Origin: an uncultured Bacteroidia bacterium
GTDB lineage: Bacteria; Bacteroidota; Bacteroidia; Bacteroidales; UBA932
Length of the DNA: 64,000 nucleotides
Assembly (NCBI GenBank): GCA_902798975.1
Contig: CADBYT010000001.1
Span: 93,889-157,888 of the forward strand
Direction of reading: 5' to 3'
In this document: in pieces, positions 21,801 to 29,683 of the stretch
Layout: each line of letters starts with the position of its first letter
How positions within the stretch are numbered: the first letter of the stretch is position 1
Notes under the pieces: model-generated
What the model was told of the DNA's origin: nothing
The model's input: only the letters and a program-made list of their open reading frames with translations
Databases searched by the model: none
Made by a program: the position numbers and the translations under genes

Positions 21801-22167
21801 CGAGAATATAGAAATCGCACACCGCAAGCGGTACGCGCAGGGAAAGCGGCACACTGCCCTGATTGGCCAGTTCATCCTGGCTGAAGAACTGGTAGGATTC
21901 CAACTGGCCGGTGGCGCTGCGGAACACCAGCACCAGCGCACCGGAGCCCCGCTCTTCCACATCCTTGAGCAGGGAGGCCCTGGTGCCGGGAACGGACTCC
22001 CCCATCGCGGCGGCAATGGTCAGGGACATGTCTGCCCAGGCCGTTTCCCCGCCTTCGGGGATGGAACCCGCGCCGAAAGTGGTCCGGAGGACATCCGGCT
22101 CACAGGCGAGCTGCAGCGCCAGGCTGACCAGGGCCATGACGATTCTGTAAAGTATTTTCTTCTTCAT
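18814..22167 (-). CDS. Large fimbrial-cluster lipoprotein (DUF4906-like, Mfa5-type accessory)
   Basis: A 1117-residue exported protein, last in the fimbrial operon. The lipoprotein signal (SLALQLAC, Cys22) is followed by a fimbrillin-like N-terminal region (LVFRSATGQLESYQFFS, then PLAVCDFYILGNLNAVRKSDG), which is how Mfa-type pilins begin. The rest is long, beta-rich and low in recognisable motifs, consistent with a surface adhesin or tip protein carrying a DUF4906-type domain. It starts 5 bases after the FimB/Mfa2-like gene. I infer that it sits at the fimbrial tip or shaft; the domain name is from memory. Confidence 0.7.
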   Translation of the reverse strand: MKKKILYRIVMALVSLALQLACEPDVLRTTFGAGSIPEGGETAWADMSLTIAAAMGESVPGTRASLLKDVEERGSGALVLVFRSATGQLESYQFFSQDELANQGSVPLSLRVPLAVCDFYILGNLNAVRKSDGVAVNLMTALGASFPVTENNLEAMVYRLDGGDLNGEFRRESFADVAACGIPYALIRKNVNTVSRISAGLGVPDSDRCRRLFSKVSVRIDHSAFDGNGANPEFFVNSRLYLRQANARLQPFSDTPQKALEAADVLAQSDYDPDMSSTNASVTSFSFYVPENMQGTLLPGNTDSRQKTRDRLLAENLSAVVPYLTYVEFAGRLNPAAGGYGGDVTYRFYVGNDNCSNFDLERGREYAVSLTFRVGSIFDPDWKVERDNWSDGRMFRLTADASFTTDIGSVNGNRLVAVRKNRPGAIYVYMNPQGNMGSTNLLLGKEVSATPDYIPADLSDCAWYGDLMRAGTADADWLAAHGISASWDKTAGRLQLAVTDEGLFNARMGDAPREFALTLLPGGSITTRFKIGLYDNLGATVADGKSLTDGFYLGQKRTVSVSGFAGTAVKYAAVQEKCGPAPSAQKNANVQWKPGLSGSFPSCAVDASGQVVLDVGNHAYDTQTYTGPLDIYAFYPNRFQSGYNAGQNRSGWASKDGKIIFFSEDWLNDSVEVPLRISEPRLTAPNSMNLYLPIDGSEVATDYGYFDYSGTTRLTETDFDPTLLASLLKLSFKPLSGELATGFGDCFTMDFAGRAYVSKTQSGERKMEDLNYAASTARTTSSGCFSLENPSLTDLYPGSGQFNLYVSRLSIVSFAYYKTGNNSVSQDGGVNSVTVDYLFQPDDSNDMFRRFGVKMNYLFTNGDMESINWDRSGMASNYACAQSSTVVQPVIEYEVSKYDTGSGGEIHWMYYEDHQTMSVGSEPVPGGLVVPYGEQVITGNYRNKWDGREFSASLSFVLKHLVGYCSFIGASAKRYATLYFVPNKGAKYLEQMGPRVTASQRAWMRKVLGMSEITGMAKPDSYGSCMYQKRSGIQQYYVNDTNVSIPASNLDVRYVPNYGEATAWSDAALQAYLSSSLQLYGGTVDISFPGLEYAKETSLSAMILTKRGVFVPGSGSF

Positions 22168-22172
22168 GTTTC

Positions 22173-22997
22173 CTATATTTCTACGTTCTTGTAACTGTCA
22201 TCCCCTTCCCATTCCTGCACGCGGATGGAAATGTCCGCGGAGGTGAATCCCACGCTGACCGTCATGTCGCGCAGGTCCTCGGCCGTCCAGTCATAGCCCA
22301 TCTCCTCGAATTTCCGGCCCAGGTCGATCACATAGTCCGTCCGTCCCGTCAGTTCGTCGTCCGAATCCGGAAGATAGACTTCCAGCAGCAGTTCGTTGGC
22401 CTTCTGGCGCGGGATGACGCCATACCAGAGCCCGACCGCATTTGGCCCCACGGAACAGGAATACTCCCCTTCCAGCGGCTCCAGCGTGTAGATGTTCAGG
22501 CCCGAACAGGCCGCCTTGATCCGGAAACGCCAGGCATAGTCGGCCGGCGCCGTCGGCGATTCGTCGAACAGGAACTGGACCAGGCAGTACTGCTTGTGCG
22601 GTTCCGCATCGATGACATACGCGTCCGAATTGGCGGAGAAGGTCTCGCCATAAGCCCATAGCAGCCCGGCCTGCTGCCCCGGGAGCACCTGCATCGCGTC
22701 TTCAACGATGGTGTAGTTCTCCGCTCCGCTGAAAACCGCGGCGCGGGCGTACTCCCGCGGACAGGCTTGCGTGTATCCATTCCGCAGGAACGTAAGGAAG
22801 CTGATGTCTTCCCGGTCAATCAAATGGGCGGAGGAGAAGGAGACCTTCCCTTCGTTCATCCCCCGTATCACGAACTGGTCCGTCAGGACCGTCACATAAA
22901 CCGGGCATTCGAGGCGGTCCTCCTTGACGCTGCAGGCCGGAGCAAGCGTGGCCATCCCCAGGATGGCACACGCTATCTTCTTTCTGATACCCGCCAT
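22173..22997 (-). CDS. FimB/Mfa2-family fimbrial anchor lipoprotein
   Basis: A 274-residue lipoprotein (ILGMATLAPAC, Cys22) with the family hallmark of a charged stretch then Cys-Pro shortly after the lipidated Cys (KEDRLECPVYVTV). Proteins of this group cap the base of Mfa1/FimA fimbriae and anchor them in the outer membrane. The C-terminal VQEWEGDDSYKNVEI resembles the ends of the two upstream fimbrillins (VSDW...G..Y..xI), consistent with a shared donor-strand or sandwich fold. The ATG at 22997 lies 10 bases after the upstream fimbrillin; a longer frame starts inside that gene and is not needed. Confidence 0.85.
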   Translation of the reverse strand: MAGIRKKIACAILGMATLAPACSVKEDRLECPVYVTVLTDQFVIRGMNEGKVSFSSAHLIDREDISFLTFLRNGYTQACPREYARAAVFSGAENYTIVEDAMQVLPGQQAGLLWAYGETFSANSDAYVIDAEPHKQYCLVQFLFDESPTAPADYAWRFRIKAACSGLNIYTLEPLEGEYSCSVGPNAVGLWYGVIPRQKANELLLEVYLPDSDDELTGRTDYVIDLGRKFEEMGYDWTAEDLRDMTVSVGFTSADISIRVQEWEGDDSYKNVEI

Positions 22998-23007
22998 GGC
23001 ACCCGCG

Positions 23008-24114
23008 TCAGATTTCCCGATCGTAACGGTCGCCGCTTTCCCAGTCACTCACGGTGATGACGGGGGTGACGTCGTCGAAGGTCACGGGATGGTTGGGATC
23101 CAGCGAGCCGGGACGGTGAATGGTCAGGTTCACGCGGTACTGCTTGTTGGACAGCAGCGGGCCGGCGCCCAGCTGGACGGGATAGTAGTATTTCGTCCAC
23201 CCGGAAGGATACTTGATGGAAGCTTCCAGCACCAGCAGCGTAGCCCGGGCGCACCAGGTGGCGTCTTCGCTGACCGCACAGTTGTTGGGATAGGTGTAGA
23301 ACGTGTGCGGAACGGTGTAGCTGGCGCCGTAATTCACGACCTGTCCGGCCAGGGTGTCATAGAGCAAGTCTCCCTTCGGAGAAGCTGTTTCCGCGGCGAG
23401 ACGGGCATACCACTGTTCCGACGGCAGGGCGGACGGTTCGGAGCTCTCCCCGAAATTGATACGACCCGGGACGTTGATCAGGTAGCAGTTCTCCAGGCGG
23501 AACATATCCGCTTTCTGATACGCCGGGGAGCTGAAATCGTTCTTCACGCTCTCCAGGATCACGGAAGCCGCCAGACGATGAACGATGATGCTGATCTCTT
23601 CCCGGCCCTCGTGCAGGGTGACGGTCGGATCCTGACCGGTTCCGGAATGGCCGACCATCAGGAGTTTGGTCGACGTGGAATTCTTCAATTCATGCGTGAG
23701 GGCCAGAAAATCGGACTTTGTGGCCACGGCATTTTGCCCGGCCGTCCGGTCCTCGGAGTCGTTCACCACCGCCCAGACTTCCCGCTGTCCGGTGGAGCAC
23801 TTGACCGTCATACCGCTATAAGTGCCTTCCGTGGCGCCCAGCGGCGCGTCAAAGCCGGACGATGCGGCAATTTCCAGGTTCCCGGCATCTCCGCCGCTTC
23901 CAGCCCGGAACACGAATATCTGCACGTTCTGGATCGCTTTCTCGTTGGTGACGCTCTGGGCGCCCACCTTGGTAAACGGGGCGTCAAGGCGAACCGAAAG
24001 CAGGACTTCGCCCGCTGCATCCGTAGATGGGCCCGTTGCGTCCGTTTTACTGCATGATGCTGCCAGCAGCGCGCATACGGCCAGGCAGGCAAGGGGAAAA
24101 AAATTCTTTTTCAT
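23008..24114 (-). CDS. Mfa1-family fimbrillin (lipoprotein precursor)
   Basis: A 368-residue major or minor pilin precursor. The signal peptide ends LLAASC (Cys21). The N-terminal domain has the pilin core (LLSVRLDAPFTKVG, then AIQNVQIFVFRAG) and the C-terminal domain ends VSDWESGDRYDREI. In this family lipidated precursors reach the surface, a protease trims the N-terminus at a basic residue, and the last strand complements the next subunit. Lys/Arg sites suitable for trimming (TKVG) are present but not proven. It lies second of two fimbrillin genes, with the anchor gene downstream. Confidence 0.85.
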   Translation of the reverse strand: MKKNFFPLACLAVCALLAASCSKTDATGPSTDAAGEVLLSVRLDAPFTKVGAQSVTNEKAIQNVQIFVFRAGSGGDAGNLEIAASSGFDAPLGATEGTYSGMTVKCSTGQREVWAVVNDSEDRTAGQNAVATKSDFLALTHELKNSTSTKLLMVGHSGTGQDPTVTLHEGREEISIIVHRLAASVILESVKNDFSSPAYQKADMFRLENCYLINVPGRINFGESSEPSALPSEQWYARLAAETASPKGDLLYDTLAGQVVNYGASYTVPHTFYTYPNNCAVSEDATWCARATLLVLEASIKYPSGWTKYYYPVQLGAGPLLSNKQYRVNLTIHRPGSLDPNHPVTFDDVTPVITVSDWESGDRYDREI

Positions 24115-24126
24115 TTGTTTCTGTAT

Positions 24127-25164
24127 TTAAATGGTTTCGGTGTACGTGGTCCCGCTGGTCCAGTCGCTGACCTGGACGGAAGCCGCGAGATTGGCTTTTT
24201 CAATTTTGTTGAACGGCTGGTCTTCCGTATTGCCCAGGCCGATGATCGTCAGGTCCACCTGGTAGTCCTTGTTGCGCTCCAGCTTGCCGGTCAGCGCGAC
24301 GGGATAGTAATACGGGACGCCCTTGACCTGCACGACCACCATCAGGACGGTCGCCGTGGGCGTGAAGGTGGCGCTGAAGCCGTTGTTCGGGTTGGTACGG
24401 GCGTTCGGGAAGGCGTAGAAAAACTTGTTGGAGAACGCGTGCGCCGTATTCAGGCTCACGTCTTCGTTCAGCTCCGCATAAGTCAGGGACGCCTCCTGCG
24501 CCGCATTCCCGGCCGTGCCGATGACATGGCCCGCCACGTTGTCGCTGGTGGCGTTCTGGTTATACCAGACGGAGGCAGTAGCCGTTCCAGCCACGTTCTG
24601 GTTGCCCACCACGTTGCACAGGAAGGCGCGCAGAACGCGGATGGTCCCGTACGGCCCGGGGAGTTTGTTGGTCACGGAGCCCAGCGCGACGCGCGCGACC
24701 TGGCGGGTCAGTCCCAGCGTCGCACTACCGCCGGTTCCGGAGGCAACCGTAGCGGTGGCGGAAGCCGTCATCAGCAGCCCGTCCGTCCGGTTGTCGCCCA
24801 GAATGACCGGGACCTGCTCCAGTTCTGCGACGGTCGCTTTCGCATTGGCCGCGTTCAGGGCATCTCCCCGGTAATTGGCGAGGGCATAAATGGTCTTTTT
24901 GCCCGTCTTGACCGCCATGACGGCTTGTTTCGCCTGGATTTCAGCGGACGTGCAGCTATGCGCGATGTCCAGCATCCCGTTGGAATCAAACACATAGAGC
25001 ATCAGGGAATTGACCTTCTTCTCCCCGGAGGTTGCTCCGGTGATGGCCTTGGTCGGTACGATTCCGCCCAGGTCGACGGTCAGTTTTCCCCCGTCGCCAG
25101 GCATCGGATCGCGGGCGCAGGCAGTGGCCAGCGCCAGACAGAACAGAATAGATAATTTTCTCAT
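24127..25164 (-). CDS. Mfa1-family fimbrillin (second pilin)
   Basis: A 345-residue pilin precursor with a short lipoprotein signal (FCLALATAC). After a Lys site (VPTKAIT) comes the beta-sandwich start VNSLMLYVFDSNG, and the protein ends VQVSDWTSGTTYTETI, the same C-terminal pattern as the downstream fimbrillin. Ala, Thr and Asn are abundant in the middle (about residues 120-215), as in surface-exposed pilin regions. The start is the ATG at 25164, preceded by A/T-rich sequence with no clear Shine-Dalgarno, which is normal for Bacteroidota. Which of the two pilins forms the shaft is unknown. Confidence 0.85.
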   Translation of the reverse strand: MRKLSILFCLALATACARDPMPGDGGKLTVDLGGIVPTKAITGATSGEKKVNSLMLYVFDSNGMLDIAHSCTSAEIQAKQAVMAVKTGKKTIYALANYRGDALNAANAKATVAELEQVPVILGDNRTDGLLMTASATATVASGTGGSATLGLTRQVARVALGSVTNKLPGPYGTIRVLRAFLCNVVGNQNVAGTATASVWYNQNATSDNVAGHVIGTAGNAAQEASLTYAELNEDVSLNTAHAFSNKFFYAFPNARTNPNNGFSATFTPTATVLMVVVQVKGVPYYYPVALTGKLERNKDYQVDLTIIGLGNTEDQPFNKIEKANLAASVQVSDWTSGTTYTETI

Positions 25165-25185
25165 TTTCAATTAATTATTTAACTT

Positions 25186-27195
25186 TTAAAGGATCAAGTC
25201 GCCCCAGTCTTCCTCGGGTTCCTTGTGAAGATCATAGCGTTTAATCAGCGTGGCGATCTCCGGATCCAGGTTGCCCCGGCTGATGAAACTCCGGTCCTGT
25301 CCGCAGGCATTGAGGTAATGCTGGACGGCCGCCTGGTCATCGCCCTGACGGGCGTACAGGATGGCCAGCATGTAGTTCACCTGCGGTGTGCGGGACATCG
25401 GTTCCAGGATTTCCAAGGCGGAAAGGTTGCGGTCCAGGGCCACGTAGGCCACGGCGGTGTTGTAGTCGTGGTACGGGGACAGGAAGGCCAGCGCCGCCTG
25501 GTAATCGTGATCGCGGATGGCCTGCACGCCCTTCATGTAAACCGTGTCGAGTTCCGTCGTATGGACCGTGTCCTTGACCATGCCTTTGCGGTGAAGCGCA
25601 AAAGTGAAGCGCACCGTCCGCAGACGCGGATAATGGGTATCAAGGACATGCCGGTACCACGGCTCCCCTTTCATGCGCTTCTCCCGTTCGTCGGGATCAG
25701 CGATGGCGGAGAATTCCGCGTAGCGTGCCTTTTCCCGTTCAGTCAGGACCGTGTCCGCCGCCACCAGTGCATCCAGCCCGGCCCAGTCCTCCCCGCCCGG
25801 ACGCGCCAGGAAGGGGATCTCCCTGCGGGCACGACCGCTGCCGCGGAGCGTGCCTTCCGAAAGGTCGTCCCCGACCGTGACGAACAGGCCGTCCTCGCGC
25901 AGCACGGAGTCCCGGACGTAACGGATGTATTTCTCGAAATAATCCGATGCCGCCTTGGAGCGCCGCAGGGTCAGGGCATTGTTGGCCGCCAGCGAGCCTT
26001 CCGGCGAAGCGAAGGCCGCAATGGTCACGCTGTCCAGTTCGAAGGTCTCGTTCAGCAGCAGGTTGCGGAGGTTCTCCCGGATGAAGGCCATCTCGCGCGC
26101 ATTGTCGCCCAGCCGCTCGTCAATGTCCGCACGTCCGGTGCGGAAATCGATGTTGCAGGACGTGTTGGCTTCCACGTTACGGGAAATGACGACGGTCTTG
26201 TAGCGTTCCGTGCCGTCCACAAAGGCCGATACAGACGAGATATAGAACGTCAGCGGATCGCAGCGCGGCACCGTATATACCTGCCGCTCCTGTTCGTAGA
26301 TCTCCCCGGAGAGCACGACGTCTACCTTGCGCAGCCGGGGACGCGTATGGATGGTCTGGACATAGTTGTACAGGAAGGTTCCGTTGTCGAAACGGACCAC
26401 GGTATCCAGGCGGATGCCGTCCGTGACAATGGGCGCCTTGACGTACTTGTTGTACATCTTCTGGCGGTTGGCCTTGCGCCATTCGTTGCGCCGGCGCAGG
26501 AACTTGTTGGTATAGTGTTCGATGGCCTCTTCTTCCGTCACGCCGAAATAGCTCTCGAACACCTCGTCCGAGACGAAGGTCGTGTCCGTCTTGAGGGCAT
26601 AGACCTGCGGGATGTTTCGCTCGATGAAGATCTCCAGGTTGCGCATGTCCACGAACGCGAGCGTATCGGTGACGATGCGCGAGAGGAATTTCTCATACTG
26701 CTGATATCCACGCAGTTGCGCCCTGCGGTAATCCACGCCCGTAATCACGACGTCGTCCAGACGCAGGCTGTCTTCCAGCACGAACATGTCCGGATGCAGG
26801 CGCAGTTGCCAGTGGGAATCCTGCATCTCAGGCGGGACCAGGACCTGGAATTCCAGGTCGATCTTGCCGTGCCGCTCTGCGATGTTGCGGAAACGGGCCG
26901 TCACCATGGCCGCGTCCAGCATCTCCGCCGCCACCATCTCGCCGCTCGCCTCGTCGCGGACCGCCTTCATGATGATCATCTCCCGGCCGTCCAGGTCCGT
27001 CACCCGCAGCGTATCGCGTCTGGGCGCCTTCACATCGACGAATTCCGGCAGGTAATCCGCCTGCTTGGGAAGCTGCAGCGAGGCCGCCAGCTGGCGGCGG
27101 TACACGTCGTTTGCCTTGCGGCGGGTGCCGCAGGCGGAAAGCAGCGCGGCCACCAGCAGCAGCGGCAGCAGGTATTGAATCGCTTTGCGTCCCAT
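25186..27195 (-). CDS. OmpA-like domain lipoprotein of the fimbrial operon
   Basis: A 669-residue lipoprotein (LVAALLSAC, Cys22). Its N-terminal ~370 residues are beta-rich (YLPEFVDVKAPRRD...) and resemble DUF3868-type proteins beside fimbrial genes. An OmpA-like peptidoglycan-binding domain is seen at about residues 375-550 (FRTGRADIDERL, then FASPEGSLAANNALTLRRSKAASDYFEKYI). A TPR-like C-terminus follows. It could tie the fimbrial machinery to the cell wall. The start shares a TGATG overlap with the DUF3575 gene stop, showing coupling. Precise role unknown. Confidence 0.82.
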   Translation of the reverse strand: MGRKAIQYLLPLLLVAALLSACGTRRKANDVYRRQLAASLQLPKQADYLPEFVDVKAPRRDTLRVTDLDGREMIIMKAVRDEASGEMVAAEMLDAAMVTARFRNIAERHGKIDLEFQVLVPPEMQDSHWQLRLHPDMFVLEDSLRLDDVVITGVDYRRAQLRGYQQYEKFLSRIVTDTLAFVDMRNLEIFIERNIPQVYALKTDTTFVSDEVFESYFGVTEEEAIEHYTNKFLRRRNEWRKANRQKMYNKYVKAPIVTDGIRLDTVVRFDNGTFLYNYVQTIHTRPRLRKVDVVLSGEIYEQERQVYTVPRCDPLTFYISSVSAFVDGTERYKTVVISRNVEANTSCNIDFRTGRADIDERLGDNAREMAFIRENLRNLLLNETFELDSVTIAAFASPEGSLAANNALTLRRSKAASDYFEKYIRYVRDSVLREDGLFVTVGDDLSEGTLRGSGRARREIPFLARPGGEDWAGLDALVAADTVLTEREKARYAEFSAIADPDEREKRMKGEPWYRHVLDTHYPRLRTVRFTFALHRKGMVKDTVHTTELDTVYMKGVQAIRDHDYQAALAFLSPYHDYNTAVAYVALDRNLSALEILEPMSRTPQVNYMLAILYARQGDDQAAVQHYLNACGQDRSFISRGNLDPEIATLIKRYDLHKEPEEDWGDLIL

Positions 27196-27827
27196 CAGAA
27201 GATGAATTGAAGTGCGATCCGGACTTCGTCCGGCAATACGAACGCCTTGGTACCCTCTCCCGTCCGTGCTCCGCAATACGGGCAGGCATAGGAGACGTAG
27301 CGGGTCATCCCACCCCAGCCAAAGAGACCGAAATCGACGTTCAACCAATGGTTTACGTGCACGGCATAACCAGCTCCCAGCGAAACGCCCACGGCATCCC
27401 CTTCCTCCGTCTCAGGCCCGAGCAGGCCGCCCCGGTTGTATTCCTGATACTGGATTTTCCCGCCGATCCACCAGCCCGAGTACGTGTACCAGGGCCACCA
27501 GCGGCCGTCCAGGTAATAGGTCTGCTGGCGCGCCTCGAACTGGGTATCCTGCCTGTGCCTCCACGTCCAGTTGTTGTAGCGTGCGCCCAGGCCGATCGTC
27601 CAGTTCCGGTGGACGGAATACTGGGCCTCGGCGTTGAGCGTGCCCAGGAAGATGTAGTCGGCCACGTTCTGCGACACGGCCAGGCGCGCCCGGTGCTCCA
27701 GTTCCGAATCCTGCGCCCGCAGGGTCGGAACGGCCAGGCAGCAGGCTGCCAGCACGAACAGAAGAGGAACGAAGTACCGTACAGATGGAATATGGCATGA
27801 TCGTGCACGGTCCCGGACTCCCGCCAA
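27195..27827 (-). CDS. DUF3575-family exported beta-barrel-like protein
   Basis: A protein of about 210 residues with a strong signal peptide core (FVPLLFVLAACCLAVPTLRAQ). It continues with alternating strands (VADYIFLGTLNAEAQYSVH, IGLGARYNNWTW) ending in IALQFIF, an outer-membrane barrel C-terminus. The pattern fits DUF3575, a family found in Mfa-type fimbrial loci. No ATG lies in frame before the signal peptide; TTG at 27827 is the only ordinary alternative start, 7 bases after the SSB stop. ATG codons at 27808 and 27798 are in other frames, so a 5' frameshift error is possible. Start uncertain, product fairly sure. Confidence 0.75.
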   Translation of the reverse strand: MAGVRDRARSCHIPSVRYFVPLLFVLAACCLAVPTLRAQDSELEHRARLAVSQNVADYIFLGTLNAEAQYSVHRNWTIGLGARYNNWTWRHRQDTQFEARQQTYYLDGRWWPWYTYSGWWIGGKIQYQEYNRGGLLGPETEEGDAVGVSLGAGYAVHVNHWLNVDFGLFGWGGMTRYVSYACPYCGARTGEGTKAFVLPDEVRIALQFIF

Positions 27828-27834
27828 AAGATTC

Positions 27835-28182
27835 TTACATCTCATAAGACATCTGGGTAGGGTCGTCGATGATCTGGATTGAGTTGGCCACGATGTCCGT
27901 TCCGGTCCGGTCAACGCCGTCCAGTCCGGTGTAGTTCTGGTAGCGGATCCGGCCGAGAACACGCAGTTTCGTCCCCTTCCCGATCTTTCCCAGGTCCTGG
28001 ATGTTGCGGCCTTCCCAGGCGATGACATTGTGCCAGCTGGTGTCGATGACGGCGGTCCCGTCCCGATCCTTGTAGGCATAATTGGTGGCCAGGCCGATTC
28101 GGGCCATGCGGTTCTCGTCGAAAGTCTGGATCCGGACATTGCCGACGATCCCTCGGAGTTCTACTTTGTTCAGTTGTTCCAT
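27835..28182 (-). CDS. ssb: Single-stranded DNA-binding protein (SSB-like OB fold)
   Basis: A 115-residue OB-fold protein. LNKVELRGIVGNVRIQTF, WHNVIAWEGRNIQ, IGKGTKLRVLGRIRYQNY and a C-terminal MSYEM match single-stranded DNA-binding proteins, but the usual acidic tail tip (DDDIPF) that recruits repair proteins is missing. It is thus an accessory SSB rather than the main one. It is the first gene of the fimbrial operon, 7 bases before DUF3575. Why a DNA-binding protein leads a fimbrial operon is unclear; it may be inherited from a mobile element or just be cotranscribed. Confidence 0.88.
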   Translation of the reverse strand: MEQLNKVELRGIVGNVRIQTFDENRMARIGLATNYAYKDRDGTAVIDTSWHNVIAWEGRNIQDLGKIGKGTKLRVLGRIRYQNYTGLDGVDRTGTDIVANSIQIIDDPTQMSYEM

Positions 28183-28495
28183 GACATTAATACATTAAAA
28201 AGGTTTCCGGGAGTCCGGCCGCGCGGTCCGGATCCCGACCGCAAAGGAAGAGGCTTTCCGAACAGGACGAGCCCCTCCCGGGGGCGGAAGGGGCAAATAA
28301 ATACGAATCATTTCCGTTTGTTTTGTTCTTTACGGAGCGGAACGGAAAAATGTCAGCGCTTTCTTACGATGAAAGTTTTATTTTGCGGATGAAAGAAAAA
28401 CGCGAACCTGAAAAAAACGTGAAAAACTTGTCATCTTTCTTTCAGGTCCTTGGAGAATTCCCGCCGGGGGGCCATCTTTGGAAAAAAGCAAAGCC
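28183..28495. promoter_or_regulatory. Divergent intergenic region with two GC-rich hairpins in the fimbrial leader
   Basis: A 313-base gap between divergent genes. Two imperfect GC-rich hairpins lie at about 28208-28238 and 28270-28294 (GCCCCT/AGGGGC arms), which would sit in the 5' leader of the fimbrial transcript. TTTATTTG (complement of 28294-28301) is a 7/8 match to the -7 box, with no good -33. The rest (28302-28495) is A/T-rich with no clear gene. No invertible-promoter repeats were seen. Confidence 0.35.
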
Positions 28496-28879
28496 ATGAG
28501 TTACAAACTGCACCACGAAGAAGAAGGCACCTGCCTGGAGTGCGGCTCCGTCATCCGGGGCCGCAAGGATAAACAATTCTGCAGCCTGAGCTGCAAAAAC
28601 CGCTACCACAACCGGGTCCTGATGAACAAGCGGCTGATGCGGGCCAAAACGATGGCAGCGCTCACAGGGAACCATACGGTCCTGGAAGCGCTGCTTCATG
28701 AGGGAAAAACGGGAGCGGAGATGCATGAACTGCTGGATCTCGGCTTCGATCCCGGTTATGTGACGGAACACCGGCGCGGCCACTTCAGGCACGATGAATA
28801 TGCCTGCTTCGACATCTGGTACTGCCGCACCGAGTCGCGGATCTTTAACGTCCGAAGGAAAGTCTCCGACCCACGTTGA
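28496..28879 (+). CDS. Small zinc-ribbon protein, function unknown
   Basis: A 127-residue cytosolic protein. Near the N-terminus, CLECG then CSLSC form a four-Cys zinc ribbon (C-x2-C...C-x3-C) like the DUF2116 type. A basic helix (NRYHNRVLMNKRLMRAK) and an acidic C-terminal part with two aromatic clusters follow. Such proteins are widespread in Bacteroidota beside unrelated genes; nucleic-acid binding is plausible. The ATG at 28496 places the Cys motif at the usual distance; a TTG 18 bases upstream is less likely. The end overlaps the convergent phosphatase gene by 35 bases. Confidence 0.75.
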   Translation: MSYKLHHEEEGTCLECGSVIRGRKDKQFCSLSCKNRYHNRVLMNKRLMRAKTMAALTGNHTVLEALLHEGKTGAEMHELLDLGFDPGYVTEHRRGHFRHDEYACFDIWYCRTESRIFNVRRKVSDPR

Positions 28880-29681
28880 CCTGGCCCATTTCCAGGCCCC
28901 ACCGGCCGTCAGTGATGATGGGGACCCGCTTGCCGCGGGCGTTCTCCACATAGAGGAAATCGTCCACGAAGGTGTGCGTGTGGCCACCGACCACCAGGTC
29001 CACCCAGCGGGTCTGCGGGACGATGAGCTGGTCCACGTCATAGCCGGCATGGGACAGGAGAATGATCATGTCGCATCGCTCCGTCTCATGCAGATAGTCC
29101 TCCCAGCGCCGGGTCACCTCGACGTTGTCGAGCTGCTGCATACGGGAGGCGACGGTCTTCGTCACGGCCGTGGAAATATCGGACTCCAGGCCGATGAGGC
29201 CGATCTTCAAGCCCGCGCGCTCGAAGACGGCGTACGGCTTGACGTACTCGCCCAGCTCGAAGGGAGACAGATCGAGGTTGGCGCAGATGACCTTCGTGAC
29301 GGGATTGAGCATCTTGACGCGTTCGGTCAGGGCTTCGATGTCGTTGTCGAACTCGTGGTTGCCCAGCGTCACGCAGTCATAGGCAAAATCGTTGATGGCC
29401 TTGATCTCCAGAACGCCGCCAAGTTCGGTGAAATACGGGGAGCCCTGGCTGAAGTCGCCGGCGTGCAGGAGCAGCACCCGGTCGGCGCCGTGGGCATTGC
29501 GGACGGAGTCCACGAACGCGGCACGCTCGATGACACCGCCCACGCCGTCGTCCGCGCCGCCGCGAAGCGGCTCGAAATGGCTGTGGGTGTCGTTGGTATG
29601 CAGGATGACCAGCTTCGGTTGCGGCTGGCAGGCGCAGAAGGCCGCCAGGGCCGCTGCCAGTATGATATGGAACTTCTTCAT
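28845..29681 (-). CDS. 5'-nucleotidase metallophosphoesterase domain protein
   Basis: A 278-residue lipoprotein (LAAFCAC) made of the catalytic calcineurin-like domain of UshA-type 5'-nucleotidases. Metal-binding motifs are complete: HTNDTHSH, HAGDFSQG, LGNHEFD, LLSHAGYD and GGHTHT. It would hydrolyse nucleotides or related phosphates outside the inner membrane. The substrate-binding C-terminal domain is encoded by the gene just upstream (29684-30526), 2 bases away, so a normally single enzyme is split. The start is the ATG at 29681. Confidence 0.9.
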   Translation of the reverse strand: MKKFHIILAAALAAFCACQPQPKLVILHTNDTHSHFEPLRGGADDGVGGVIERAAFVDSVRNAHGADRVLLLHAGDFSQGSPYFTELGGVLEIKAINDFAYDCVTLGNHEFDNDIEALTERVKMLNPVTKVICANLDLSPFELGEYVKPYAVFERAGLKIGLIGLESDISTAVTKTVASRMQQLDNVEVTRRWEDYLHETERCDMIILLSHAGYDVDQLIVPQTRWVDLVVGGHTHTFVDDFLYVENARGKRVPIITDGRWGLEMGQVNVGRRLSFGR

Positions 29682-29683
29682 CG

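Noticed and set aside
25225-27210. A 661-residue open frame on the plus strand
   Set aside because: It is the mirror of the OmpA-like gene in a GC-rich region, rich in His, Arg, Gly and Val, with no domain recognised.
28183-28495. Invertible promoter controlling the fimbrial operon
   Set aside because: No pair of inverted repeats flanking a promoter was found in the gap; only leader hairpins are seen.
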